From the NCBI RefSeq assembly GCF_904849725.1, contig NC_058518.1:9196147-9260146 (forward strand): a stretch of 64,000 nucleotides of DNA, read 5' to 3'. The position numbers and the translations under genes are program-made. The first letter of the stretch is position 1. Each line of letters begins with the position of its first letter. The notes under the pieces were generated by a model that worked only from the letters and a program-made list of their open reading frames with translations, searched no databases and was not told the origin of the DNA. Source of the DNA: Hordeum vulgare subsp. vulgare (Eukaryota; Streptophyta; Magnoliopsida; Poales; Poaceae). Shown here in pieces: positions 12,327-22,294 of this stretch.

Positions 12327-15300
12327 TTAGTTGGGTGCAGCGTGAGTACCTTCTGCTATATGCGGGAACATGTAAATTTCAACCGCGGAATGGTTGGGAT
12401 GGGCGTCGAGGGCGTGCCTCACAGCAGCCTCCGCTTCCTTTGCCTCCCCAACCCTCGCTCCACCACAATACAGATTAACCCAGACACGCTGCCGAAGGGA
12501 GAGCAGGTTCCCCTGCAGGCCCAAGTCGAAACCATAGTTACCATCCTCTTTGGCCACCCGCACGCCAAGGCTGAACCTAACATATTCAGCCCTCGGTAAA
12601 GCTCCTGGTTCAAACATTATCTGCGCTGCTGATCCACAATACAACCCAAAGTCTACCATACAGAGGAACACATCTGCACGGATGATTAGCAGCCGTTGTA
12701 TTTGTTGGGTGCTCTTCATCCATAGACGGCGAAGGGACTGCAACCCCCCAATGATTTCCACGTCCTCCTGCTGCACTTCCTTCACTGGCCAGAGGAATAA
12801 CACTGAGAGGTTTGAGAGATGCGAGGGGTCTTTCTTTATCCACCCTCGCAGTGCAGAGAGTTTGCTGGGCATCCGTGACACAAATTCGCGGAGATGTACA
12901 GGAGGCACCCAGCGTTCTGCCAAGAGATCCATGAGTTCAAAAGATGTTTCTCCATAATTGCAATCAATACTTAGACTTTCCATGCGATGTAGGTTGCACA
13001 GAGACTTCACAAATCCTTCATACAAATCATAATGACCATCCTTGAAGTGAATCCTAAGCTCCCTCAGCCTTGCCAGGTTGCCAAGCTCTTGTGCAATAAT
13101 GTTCAGAGGGACCAAGATCTCCCTCAGCACTTCCATGGATGTCAAATTGTGCAACACACCAGTTGGAACCACCTTACAGGGATAAATGTTTAGGTAGATT
13201 AATCTTCTCAAATTACAAACAGTGGGCGGCAATTCATCTATATAATTGTTTCCAAGATCCAAGACCTCCAAAAACTGCAGATTTCCTATCTTGGGCGGGA
13301 GTTCCCTAATTTTGGTACGTGATAGACCTAGGTACCTTAGGTGAATTAAATGTCCTACATCCTTGAGGTGAAGTTGCAGGTTGCTATTTTCCCCAAGATT
13401 ACATCCCATCAGATCAAGTACACGTAAAGCCTTAAACCTTGAAAGAGCTGGCATGATATCAATAGCAGTTGGAAAGATAGTAATTGACCTCACTCGTGAC
13501 ATACTCATGATATTTGTGAGAGATTTAGCTGGATGATCTTCATTTATATTCTGAAGGGACAAACGACGAACATTACTTTGTGAAGACATGCTATTCCTGG
13601 TGCCGTCCAATAGATTAACAAACTTTGCTTCATGTGACAAGTTGCAGATAAGGTCCAGAACCATATCATGTATACGGCAAGTAGATATCTGGCCTAAATG
13701 ATCATATATTGGCTGGATCATACTTCTATTAATGAGCTGGTTGAAGTAATTTAATCCGAGCAAAAACAGGCTTGTCCCTTGATTTCCAGGGTGGACAAAT
13801 CCTTCGGCCACCCACTTCCATATCAGTCTATCTCTACCAATCTCACTACCTTCTGGGTATATAGATAGATACAATAGACAAGTTCTCAGATCATAAGGTA
13901 GATCATAATAGCTGAAAGATAGTATCCTCCGCATCTCATCTAAACTGTTATCTTCTGTTAGTCCAGAGCCAAGGGACTGCAGCAGAATATACCACTCATG
14001 CTTTGGTTTCACCTTCTGGCCACCAGCCAAAGCACTAGCTATAGTAATTATGGCTAGTGGCACCCCACCACATTTCTTTAGAATATCTCTAGACACTTGT
14101 TCAAATTCATTTGGACATTCAGTCTCGCTGGAAAATATTCTTTTATGGAAGAGCTTTCTGGAGTCATCAAGAGAAAGAGGTTTCATTTGATAAACTGAAT
14201 CATCAGCTGACGAGCAACATGAATTGGAGACACTGACAATGCGGGTTGTGGTGATTAGCCGACTGCCTAGATTATTCCTGTTGGAGAAAGCAAACTTGAT
14301 GATTTCCCACAAGCTTTCATCCCATATATCATCAATTATGACGAGGTACCTAAGTCAGTTCAGAGTATTAGTGTAAGGTCTATTGAACTGGCAAAGCTAT
14401 ATGGGCCATATGAATATATGTATGTGGAACTATGTATTTACAATGTGTATGTTCAGAAACAAACTAATAAGAAGCATGAGTCTCAATCTTGACAATCTGA
14501 TTTAGACGTATGTATTGTGAACTGCCAATTAGATGGTGGACAAAATGAATACAAATTTAAGATTCAAGCAGTAAAACACAAAGAGCAAAGTGCTGGATCA
14601 ACGTCCATACATAGACAAACATTTAATTAGTTACAACATTTCAAATATTACTATAGTTTAGGTAGATCTATTGGAAAGACCCAAGTACCGATTGGACCAC
14701 CAATTTACTATATGGCCGCTAATAAACGTCCTGGAGACTCGAATTGTATGGCATTATCCTTTTGTGCATATTGCTGATAGCAAGTTTCCATAAAGGGCGT
14801 AATTTAACTTCCTATTTGTCATCAATCCAACATACAGTATCTTAGGAAAATTCAAGGGTAGCCCTTGGTGCGAGATGCACACATCAAAATCTTGATTTTA
14901 GGATGAAGTGGGTTAGGAGGGTCGAAGATATATACTTATATACTTTTGAAATTTAGCACCTATATGGTTTACTGTCAGTGGCAAGAGCACAAGTTCTCTG
15001 ATTTGGACTCTGTTTTTAGGCTGCTGAAAAAAAGCTGCAGCTGCTTGTATTGCATAATGCTATATATATAAGGTACAGAATAAGTCGGTTTGAACTTGAC
15101 AGACCATGACATGCTATGACAAAACAGAGTTGGCTGCTGCTACATGCTGCAAGTCAGCAGGCTTATCTTAACATATATCCTAACATTTACAGGACACAAG
15201 GAAAACTAAACGGACCTACTATGCTACAAGACACAAGGATTATCCTAACATTTACAATTTAGTGCAAACAACATATCAGCAAAAGTGACCTGAATGAAAA

Positions 15301-16248
15301 ATTTATTCTGAACCCTTTGGTGTGACGTGAAATATATTTTATACACTATTAGTTGTACAAATAACGTAGGAAACAAACATATCATAATTGTGTCGTTTTC
15401 TATGTAGGTGATGCATACCTCTTGTTCTCGAGGAATTCACGAAGCTTGACCATAAGCTGCTTCGCATCAAGTATCGTAAGATCTGAGTGAGAGTTGCCGA
15501 GTTCAATGAGGATATCCCTGAAAACCTTCTTGATGTCAGGGTTGCGACCGATGGGGACAAATGCCCGACAATCGAAATCACCTTTAATCTTCTCGTATAC
15601 TGCCTTAGCAAGAGTGGTCTTGCCCAACCCTCCAAATCCAACAATAGAGACCTTTTTGAGTCTCTTGTTAGAGGCATCGTCTTCGGTCTCCATGGAAAGC
15701 AATCTCATGATGTCTTCATCCCTCTTCCCAGAGATGCCAACGAGCTCCGTCACTTCTGTGTACAGAGCACGTAGACGAGGATCGAGAACAATTGCTTATG
15801 TAGGATTAGGAGTAATACCATCAACCTTGTTCCTTTCAGGCCTAGCAGCCAACTCATGGAATTGCTCCGTGATTTCCGTAATCGCATTAGCTATTCGATG
15901 GTGATTCTTGCCTTTCTTGAACACGACAATCATCCTCTTCATGAGCCTCTCCAAACCGTTTGCATTGTCGTGAGACTGAATGTTGTCAACCCGTACGAGG
16001 CACTTGTCGATGACATCCTCCATGTTGTAGGAGAGCTCTCTGACCTCGTCGGCCCAGATCTTAACTTGACTGTCGAGCTGCTCCCGCGGCACCTCGTCAA
16101 CCTTGATGAGGACAGTGTGCATGATCTCAAGCTCCCTCCGGAGGAACTCGACATTTTTTTTGACACTCTTGCGCAGGTTGTACTCCTCCGTAAGCAATTT
16201 GCCAAGCTTGGAGATCAGGCTAACCATGGCACCAGCCACCAGCTCCAT
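12327..16248 (-). CDS. NLR-A: CC-NB-ARC-LRR immune receptor, interrupted by an in-frame stop
   Basis: Two exons on the minus strand, 16248-15419 and 14349-12327, joined AG|G by a 1,069-bp GT-AG intron (donor gtatgc, acceptor ttag) at the usual place before kinase-2. The 951-codon frame starts MELVAGAMVS and has CC helices with EDVID at about residues 77-81, P-loop GFGGLGKTT at about 204-212, and kinase-2 YLVIIDDIW. Then follow RNBS-B SRLITTTR, GVPLA, an intact IHDMVLDLI (MHD position) and about 15 leucine-rich repeats. All NB-ARC motifs look functional. The defect is codon 151: TAA at 15798-15796, between CC and NB-ARC, so ordinary translation yields only a 150-residue CC protein. A 63-bp in-frame GT-AG intron (15818-15756) could remove the stop. 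The start codon lies only 57 bp from the NLR-B stop, and the two may be one gene. Predicted role: intracellular pathogen detection or helper signalling. Confidence 0.88.
15756..15818 (-). other. Candidate 63-bp in-frame intron (exitron) spanning the NLR-A stop
   Basis: On the minus strand GATG|gtatta to tacacag|AA brackets the TAA codon at 15796-15798. Removal keeps the frame (GAT G+AA GTG). It would restore a CC-NB-LRR reading frame but delete the conserved DPRL-ALY segment, and 63 bp is short for a plant intron. This is an inference from splice-site sequences only. Confidence 0.25.
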
Positions 16249-16259
16249 TCCAATGAACA

Positions 16260-16364
16260 CTGTTCGATGTTATGAAGTAACAAAAACAAGTGGTGGTCAA
16301 GACGTTTAGCAACAAACTGAGTTGAAGGGACAAAGAGTCAAATGAGAGGGAAAGAGAAGATTAC
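16260..16364 (-). other. Candidate 105-bp intron fusing NLR-B to NLR-A
   Basis: On the minus strand the end of NLR-B carries a good donor (GATACAG|gtaatc, exon end 16365). The sequence just before the NLR-A start carries a good acceptor (atcgaacag|TG, exon start 16259) preceded by a T-rich tract. The join is in phase: ACA G + TG TTC ATT GGA ATG GAG. It would remove the NLR-B stop and link the NLR-B LRR to the NLR-A CC domain through Val-Phe-Ile-Gly. Confidence 0.55.
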
Positions 16365-19300
16365 CTGTATCCTGCTGGTACGAGCTCGATTCCCCTGCGT
16401 TCACATCTTGTTCACCACAAAATTTCGAGTTGACCCATTGTACACTGATGATGGAGGTGTTTGGATGCTTGCTAATGGCATCAGTCAACACCAACTGTGC
16501 AGACCTTCTATCACATTCATCAGCACCGGCTCCCCCAATTTTTATGGAGATCTTTTTTAGGCCAATCAGGTGCTCAAACCCAGCAGCTACCAGGCTGTAT
16601 TGCTCCATTCTGTTAGCATTAAAACCTAGCTTGAGATTATGGACTTTGGGCATTGCTCCATCCAAAAAAGACAGGCATGGCGCAACACACACAAACTTGA
16701 AGTACTTGAGAACCAAGAATCCCTCATTGTCAAAGATGATCCTTCTTGTGGGTGCGGTCCATACGAACAGTGAGAGAGCGGTGAGGGAAGGCAATCCTTT
16801 GAGAATAACAACATCTTCGCTTGACACCTTGCTAACAGCCATCTTTAAAATTCCAAGATTCGTAAGATCCTTGGTCCACTCAGGTAAGCTGGACAAGATG
16901 AAGCAGCGCCGCGACAACTCTAGTCTCTGAAGAAGGGCTGGAGAAAGAGACACGGTAGTGAAGCCGTCCCAAGAAATGGTCATCCTTGAAGAACTGGCAT
17001 CATCCTGAGTTTTTACATGAGAGGAGACTACAGGTACCAGAGTTACACATTTGAGATTGCTTAGTTTCCGAATTATCAAGCCCAAGCATTCCAAATTCTT
17101 TTCCAGGTTATCAGCCTGTAATGTGGAACATGTGAGACGAAGATCCTGGAGATTGGTCAGCTCACCAAGGCACATAATATTTTCTGTTGAGTTATTGCTG
17201 AGGTCAATTATGCCCAGAGTGCAAAGAGATGTCATGCGACCAATACCAGTGGGCAGACGAGCCTCACTAGGAATACTGAGGAAGAACAAGCCCGGCAGAT
17301 CAACAATATCTGATGGGACTGCAGTTACATTGGCATCAATTTCACATGCCACCAAATCTTTTAGCCGTTTCATCTGGGTTGGAAGCTCCACACTCATATG
17401 ACATGCATCAAGATGAAAATACCTCAGTCGGAAGAGTTCTGAAATTTCACTTAGATTCAAACTCAGGTCATCATGTTCAGTGAGATTGTCACTCAAGTCA
17501 TCAGGTTCAGTGATGTTGCCACTCAGGTCATCAGAGCCAATAAAGTTGTCACTCCTGTTATCAGGGTCAGCCCATAATTTAAGGATCAGAACCTGAATAA
17601 ACCGGAACTCCACAAAGGAAGGCATGCACTTGAGCAATCCAGAAAAGGCAAGAGATCGAACTTGTGACAGTCTCATACTCGCCGGCATTGGCGGTGTGGC
17701 ATGTTCAACATTGCCGAAGTGGAGAGCCAGCCGACGAACTTTGTCAGCAAGCCTTATAGTGGTCTGGGAATGATCTAATGCAATGCTGAAATTCTCTTCT
17801 ACGGACTTGTATCTAATGAAGTGAAGTACCATGGTGTGCACGCTGAATGAAAGAATTTCATCATTGCAGTTGATATCCATTGGTTGGATCATTCCTCTGT
17901 TAACAAGTTCATCAAAATAGCTCCGTGCAACTTCCTTCCCACCGTTCCCATCCATTGCATGGATGAAACCTTCGGCTATCCACTGCTTCACCAAATCATC
18001 CTTCCAGATTATGCAGTCCTCTTCATACATACACAGATATAGCATGCATGCTTTTAGATAGTGAGGAAGATACTCATAGCCAAGGTTGAGAACTTGTTTT
18101 ATCCCTTCCAAACTAGTATTTGTGCTTGAATCGGAACTCAGTGAATTCTTTATGTGATTCCAGTGCTCTATGCTGCTCGCTGGCTGACCTACCAAGAGAC
18201 TGGCCAATATAATAATTGCTAGCGGCAAGCCACCACTTCTTTTTATAATTTCATTTGAAACTTCCTTGAGAACCTGAGGACATCCGGCTTCATGGCCAAA
18301 AACTGTACCTAGAAACAGTTCTCTTGACTCATCTTCACTAAGCGATTCCTTCTTGAAGATATACTTGGAGGTATCTGCACAGCATGTCTGAGCTATAGCA
18401 TCAACTTCTGTGGTTGTCAATATTCTACTGCAACAATTTTCCTTTGGCAAAGCATGATTAATAATATCCCAGGTTGATGACGCCTGCAGATTATCAATTA
18501 CAATTATGTACCTGCAAAAAAAGCATTGATATTATGTTCTCAGTTAATATTAATAATATCCCAGCTGGTAGATGGCACCAAACAATAAGGAGAACCATCT
18601 CTTAGTATGATGGTGGACTGATGTTGGCATCATTCTGGTGAGCAGAAAGGAGGAGAATGGGGGTGGAACTGGGGCAGAGAGTGGAGAGCGAAGGATACAA
18701 TGAATATATCGGAGGCAATGCTGCGGCGAAGCTGAACATGGAGCGAAACGAAAGTCCAGTCAGTGACAGATGACATCTGAATTTTGCACAAAACTTTAAA
18801 AAATCGGTTACCCAAGCATTCGGGGTTTCAGTTAAACTGAAATTTCCTAGACTAAACATGTGCACATCAGACCGTAATAACAGCAATTTCTCAATGTCGG
18901 TTGCATTTCGACAGGATTTCACAGAAATTTGGACAGTGTGACACGGCAAAACAACAAATTGGTCAACACAAGACAAACGAAAACAAAAAAACATTTATCT
19001 TTCAAAGCCGACATCTATTGATAAAGAGCACTACCAACTGGACTTAGGCATGGGAACCTGGCAATTCATATTCCAGAGCACTACCAACTATAGGGGGCGA
19101 TTTCAAATGGGCGTGCAACGTGCCCTTAGATTTTTTTTATTTTCTTTGAGAGAGAACATGCCCTGCCCTTAGATTTTAAGAACACAGCTTTGCAGTAACG
19201 CAATAATAAAATTATGACCTCCCAAAAGAGACAACTTACGTCTTATCTTGCAGGTGTGCTTCGATCTCGAAAAGCAGCTTATGCACGTCGAAAGAGTCGG

Positions 19301-20066
19301 GGAGGTGGTGCCGTCGAACTTGCGAGAGTATGCTGGTGAGGAGCATCTTCATGTCTTGTTTTGGCGATGCCTGCACAAAAGCCCGGCACTCGAACTGGCC
19401 TCCAAGCTTATGGTAAACTTGTCTGGCGAGGGTGGTCTTCCCAACCCCACTAGTCCCAACAATGGACGCCACCTTGTGCTCCGGCTGTCCATCGTTAGCC
19501 AGCCAGCCGCAGAGCTGTTCGACGGGGCTGTCCATACCAACAAGGCGAATGGCAGCCCGGCCACATGGTGATGGAGCAGAGTGCTGACTGCTACTGCTGC
19601 TAGGCCGCCATCTGCAGCCACCAAGATAAGTTTTGTGCCGTTGAATTGCTTCCTTGACGCGAGTCCTGAAACCCGAGATCTCGTCGGAGATCCACTGTCG
19701 CCGTTTCAGCTTGTCCGGGAACCGAGAGATCTTGACGCCGGGGACCTTCTGGATCTGGGCGGCGCCGATCCTGGCACCGCTGACGGCAACGTGGCCGAGC
19801 TCGTAGATGAAGTCGTCGATGTCATACGACAGGTCGCGCACATCCTTCATCCAGAAGCTGGCCGTCGAGGCAGGGGACTCCACCTCCGACGGCTCAAATA
19901 GGTAGCTGTCGATTAGTCCCTGCAGATCTGCTTGGAGGAAGCGCAGCTTCTTCTTCTCCTCCGGCCGGAGCCCCTGATTGGGTCCAGATAGCAAAGACTC
20001 GAGCTTTCTCGGAAGGGACCGCATGGCTCCCTGTGATGCACTCACCGGCGCCTCCATCATCTCCAT
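16306..20066 (-). CDS. NLR-B: CC-NB-ARC-LRR with non-canonical kinase-2 and MHD motifs
   Basis: Exons 20066-19240 and 18511-16306 (minus strand), intron 18512-19239 (donor gtaagt, acceptor tgcag), 1,010 codons if read to the TAA at 16306. The start MEMMEAPVSASQGAMRSL at 20066 was chosen because it matches monocot CNL openings; the upstream in-frame sequence has no better ATG. Domains: CC with VRDLSYDIDDF (EDVID position), P-loop GTSGVGKTT at about 204-212, kinase-2 YIIVIDNL, RNBS-B SRILTTT, GLPLA, then VHTMVLHF at the MHD position and LRRs. Two key acidic residues are changed: kinase-2 DD to DN and MHD to HTM. Such changes occur in sensor members of NLR pairs. Four 10-residue repeats interrupt the LRR. 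The last 19 residues (from Gly) are probably intron read-through if the 105-bp splice to NLR-A is used. Confidence 0.9.
17461..17575 (-). repeat. 30-bp in-frame tandem repeat in the NLR-B LRR
   Basis: Three full 30-bp units (17461-17490, 17491-17520, 17521-17550) and a partial fourth. They encode ten-residue units of the form DDLSxNxTEx (DDLSGNITEP, DDLSDNLTEH, DDLSLNLSEI). The unit length is a multiple of three, so copy-number change would not shift the frame. The acidic, Ser/Asn-rich units are unlike an LRR consensus and form a loop insertion. Confidence 0.9.
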
Positions 20067-20625
20067 GTTCCTGCCTGAAGCAAACCAAACACCATACATC
20101 GATCTAGCCTCTGGTAATAATAACAACACTGGTACTGAAGGAGAACTCAAGAATTAATTTTGTACAAGTACCTTGGGAGGAAGAGATCAACGAACGGAGG
20201 TCAGATCAAGGTGGAAAAATGAAGAATGGATCATCAAGGGTGGACTGGCAATCCAGATTCTTGATAGTTGGTACCCAGCTCTGAGTGGGCCTGCTCTTGG
20301 TATTGAGGGATATGGCCTGCCTACCGGATTAGTATCATTGAGTGGTCCGTGATTTTTGTTTTTCTTTTCAATCATCACCCATTTGCGCTTTTCCATGTTA
20401 AATTAGCTCAAATAGGGCAAAATGGACAAAATTAACCTATGCATCATGGTATTTCACAAACTAAATCACGCTTAAAAAAAACCGCTCAACTGACCCTTTT
20501 GGATGACGTCCGACAGTCAAGTGTCACACTACACCCTTTTGGATGCTCCTGGCAACGCTGACGTTCCGTGACAGGCCGACCCCACCTCCAACAGGGTGGT
20601 GCCTAAGCCAAAGGCGTCCGCCTAA
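20067..20625. promoter_or_regulatory. 5' flank of NLR-B
   Basis: Upstream region of NLR-B on the minus strand. A possible 5'-UTR intron acceptor (cttcaggcag) sits just before the ATG at 20066. No clear TATA box was identified. The Harbinger element lies 560 bp upstream of the start codon and may have separated the gene from distal promoter elements. Confidence 0.4.
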
Positions 20626-21911
20626 GAGCATCTCCAACAGCCACGCTATCGCCGTACTCATACAAACGGTTTTGCAGCGTTGAAATTAGAAATTTTAGCG
20701 TGCTGGCTTCAGCGACGGCATCAAAATATGGCGTGCACGAGCCGCTCCAGCGGACGCGCTAAAACTCAGCACGCGCGAGCATCCGACGCTTGCAACTTGT
20801 TCATTTTGAAGACAATATGAATATTTAAACATTAAAATTAGACAATATGGACATTTCAACCATCAAAATTAGCATAGTTTAATTCCACGGCACATCCACA
20901 ATCATGTCACATCAACCAACCAAGTTCAAAATCAACCAACAAAGTTCATAACATACAAAGAAATGGCACATCAACAATCATGCCTCATCTCCGTCTTCCT
21001 CTTCCTCCGTTTCTTCATCCTCATCCGCACACGATTCTTCCTCCTCCTCGTCTTCATCATTGACGCGCGTCGCATCATCATGTGGAGCTTGATAGGTGTT
21101 GGCAAGATCTTCAATGACATCATGTGAAGGTATGTGAGGAGGCACACCGGAAGACATGTGTCCACCCGGAGGTGCTCCCATGCCTCCCATGAGAGACGCA
21201 AAACTGATGCCTTCCATGCTTCCCATGATAGCTCCGAAGCCACCCATGCCGCCCATGGTAGCTCCGAAGCCACCCATGTGTCATACGTCACCCATGCCTT
21301 CCATAGTAGCTCCCATGCCTCCAATGGCCATGCGCCGTTTTTGAATCAAGACTTCTTCTTGGGCAAGCTTGACGTACTCCTTTTGTTGCTCCTCGAGTGT
21401 AGATGTGTCCATGATGAAGAACAAGTACTTCTCCCATTTCAACAATCCAGTGTGCTCCTCCATGGCCAATTTCTTCTCCTCCAATATCACCTTCCTCTCC
21501 TCCAATGTCAAGAACAGTGTGGCGCTTGCGGCAGCGAAGGAGGGATCGTGGGCGTAGGAGGGGGTGAGGGGCATGTCGGCGCAGCTCTCCATCGGGGCGT
21601 TTCGGCAGCGGCAGCGCAGGCTGGGCAACGGCGCGGCAGTGCGGGGCTGGAGCGTAGTGGCAGCGCGAGCGCTCGAGTGTGCAGGGCAGGGCTGGAGCGA
21701 AGTGGCAGCGTGAGCGCTCGAGTGTGCAGCGCGCGACAGTGGCGCATGAAATATGGGGCGCGCGATGCCGTTTCACCCCGCGCGCTGAACCTTTTATGCA
21801 GCACCCACGTTTTTTGCGTCTCCGCTGAAGCGCTCGGAGCGGATGCGCGCGCTGCAAAAGGACGTTCTTTTCCAGCGCGGCGCTTATATAGCGCGGCTGT
21901 TGGAGATGCTC
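20626..21911 (-). mobile_element. PIF/Harbinger-type transposon with dead ORF1
   Basis: Inverted termini GAGCATCTCCAACAGCC (20626) and GGCTGTTGGAGATGCTC (ends 21911) are flanked by TAA on both sides (20623-20625, 21912-21914), the TWA target duplication of PIF/Harbinger elements. A minus-strand frame runs 21592-20978. It has a charged coiled-coil stretch (LTLEERKVILEEKK, LEEQQKEYVKLAQEE) typical of Harbinger ORF1-linked proteins, then Gly-Met repeats (GGMGGFGAIMG) and an acidic EEEE-rich tail. A TGA at 21283-21281 interrupts it. No transposase is present, so the element is non-autonomous. Confidence 0.85.
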
Positions 21912-22057
21912 TAAAGACTTAGGCGCCACACTACCACTTAACACCCGGGGTGGTCCTTCCCTAAAATGCTATGTACGCCAAATTTATTGCGCTCTCACCC
22001 ATCCAGGAGGATGAAACACGGAGGAAAGTGAGAGCACGGGAGGAGGAAGGGAGCATT

Positions 22058-22195
22058 ACGCGGTCGATCCACTGGGGGATACTCGGTGTACTCGGAGGCG
22101 TGATCCCTGAGCAGCTCCTCCTTGAGCACGTCGTAGCTCCGCACGAACGCCGCCTTAGTGTCCCCTTCCCCGCCGTTCGCCGCCGCCACTGCCAT
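22058..22195 (-). pseudogene. Farnesyl-diphosphate-synthase-like first-exon fragment
   Basis: From ATG at 22195 the minus strand encodes MAVAAANGGEGDTKAAF, then YDVLKEELL and EYTE. After a one-base frame change it reads QWIDR followed by gtaatg, a plausible splice donor. Order and spacing resemble the N-terminus of plant farnesyl diphosphate synthase (KAAF..Y..LKEE..D...E(F/Y)T(D/E)...QWIDR), recalled from memory without alignment. The rest of the gene is missing and the sequence degenerates towards the Harbinger element. The Gypsy LTR begins 100 bp upstream of the ATG, so the leader was cut by the insertion. Confidence 0.55.
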
Positions 22196-22248
22196 TGCTC
22201 CGACTCATACGCAACTAGTGGGGATACAGGGGAGGGAGAAAATCGACC

Positions 22249-22273
22249 GAGAGAGAGAGAGAGAGAGAGAGAG
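22249..22273 (+). repeat. (GA)n microsatellite
   Basis: About twelve GA units between the FDPS-like ATG (22195, minus) and the Gypsy LTR. CT-rich 5' leaders of this type are common in plant genes, so it may belong to the fragment's 5' UTR. Confidence 0.9.
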
Positions 22274-22294
22274 TCCTCGATGCGGCTACGTGGG

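Noticed and set aside
16306..16364. C-terminal 19 residues of NLR-B as a genuine tail
   Set aside because: They start exactly at a consensus splice donor and show no LRR or other pattern; more likely intron read-through, though unspliced transcripts could still encode them.
21134..21944. Long ORFs on both strands over the Harbinger element (262 and 218 codons)
   Set aside because: They are out of frame with the coiled-coil ORF1 and have biased translations; shadows.
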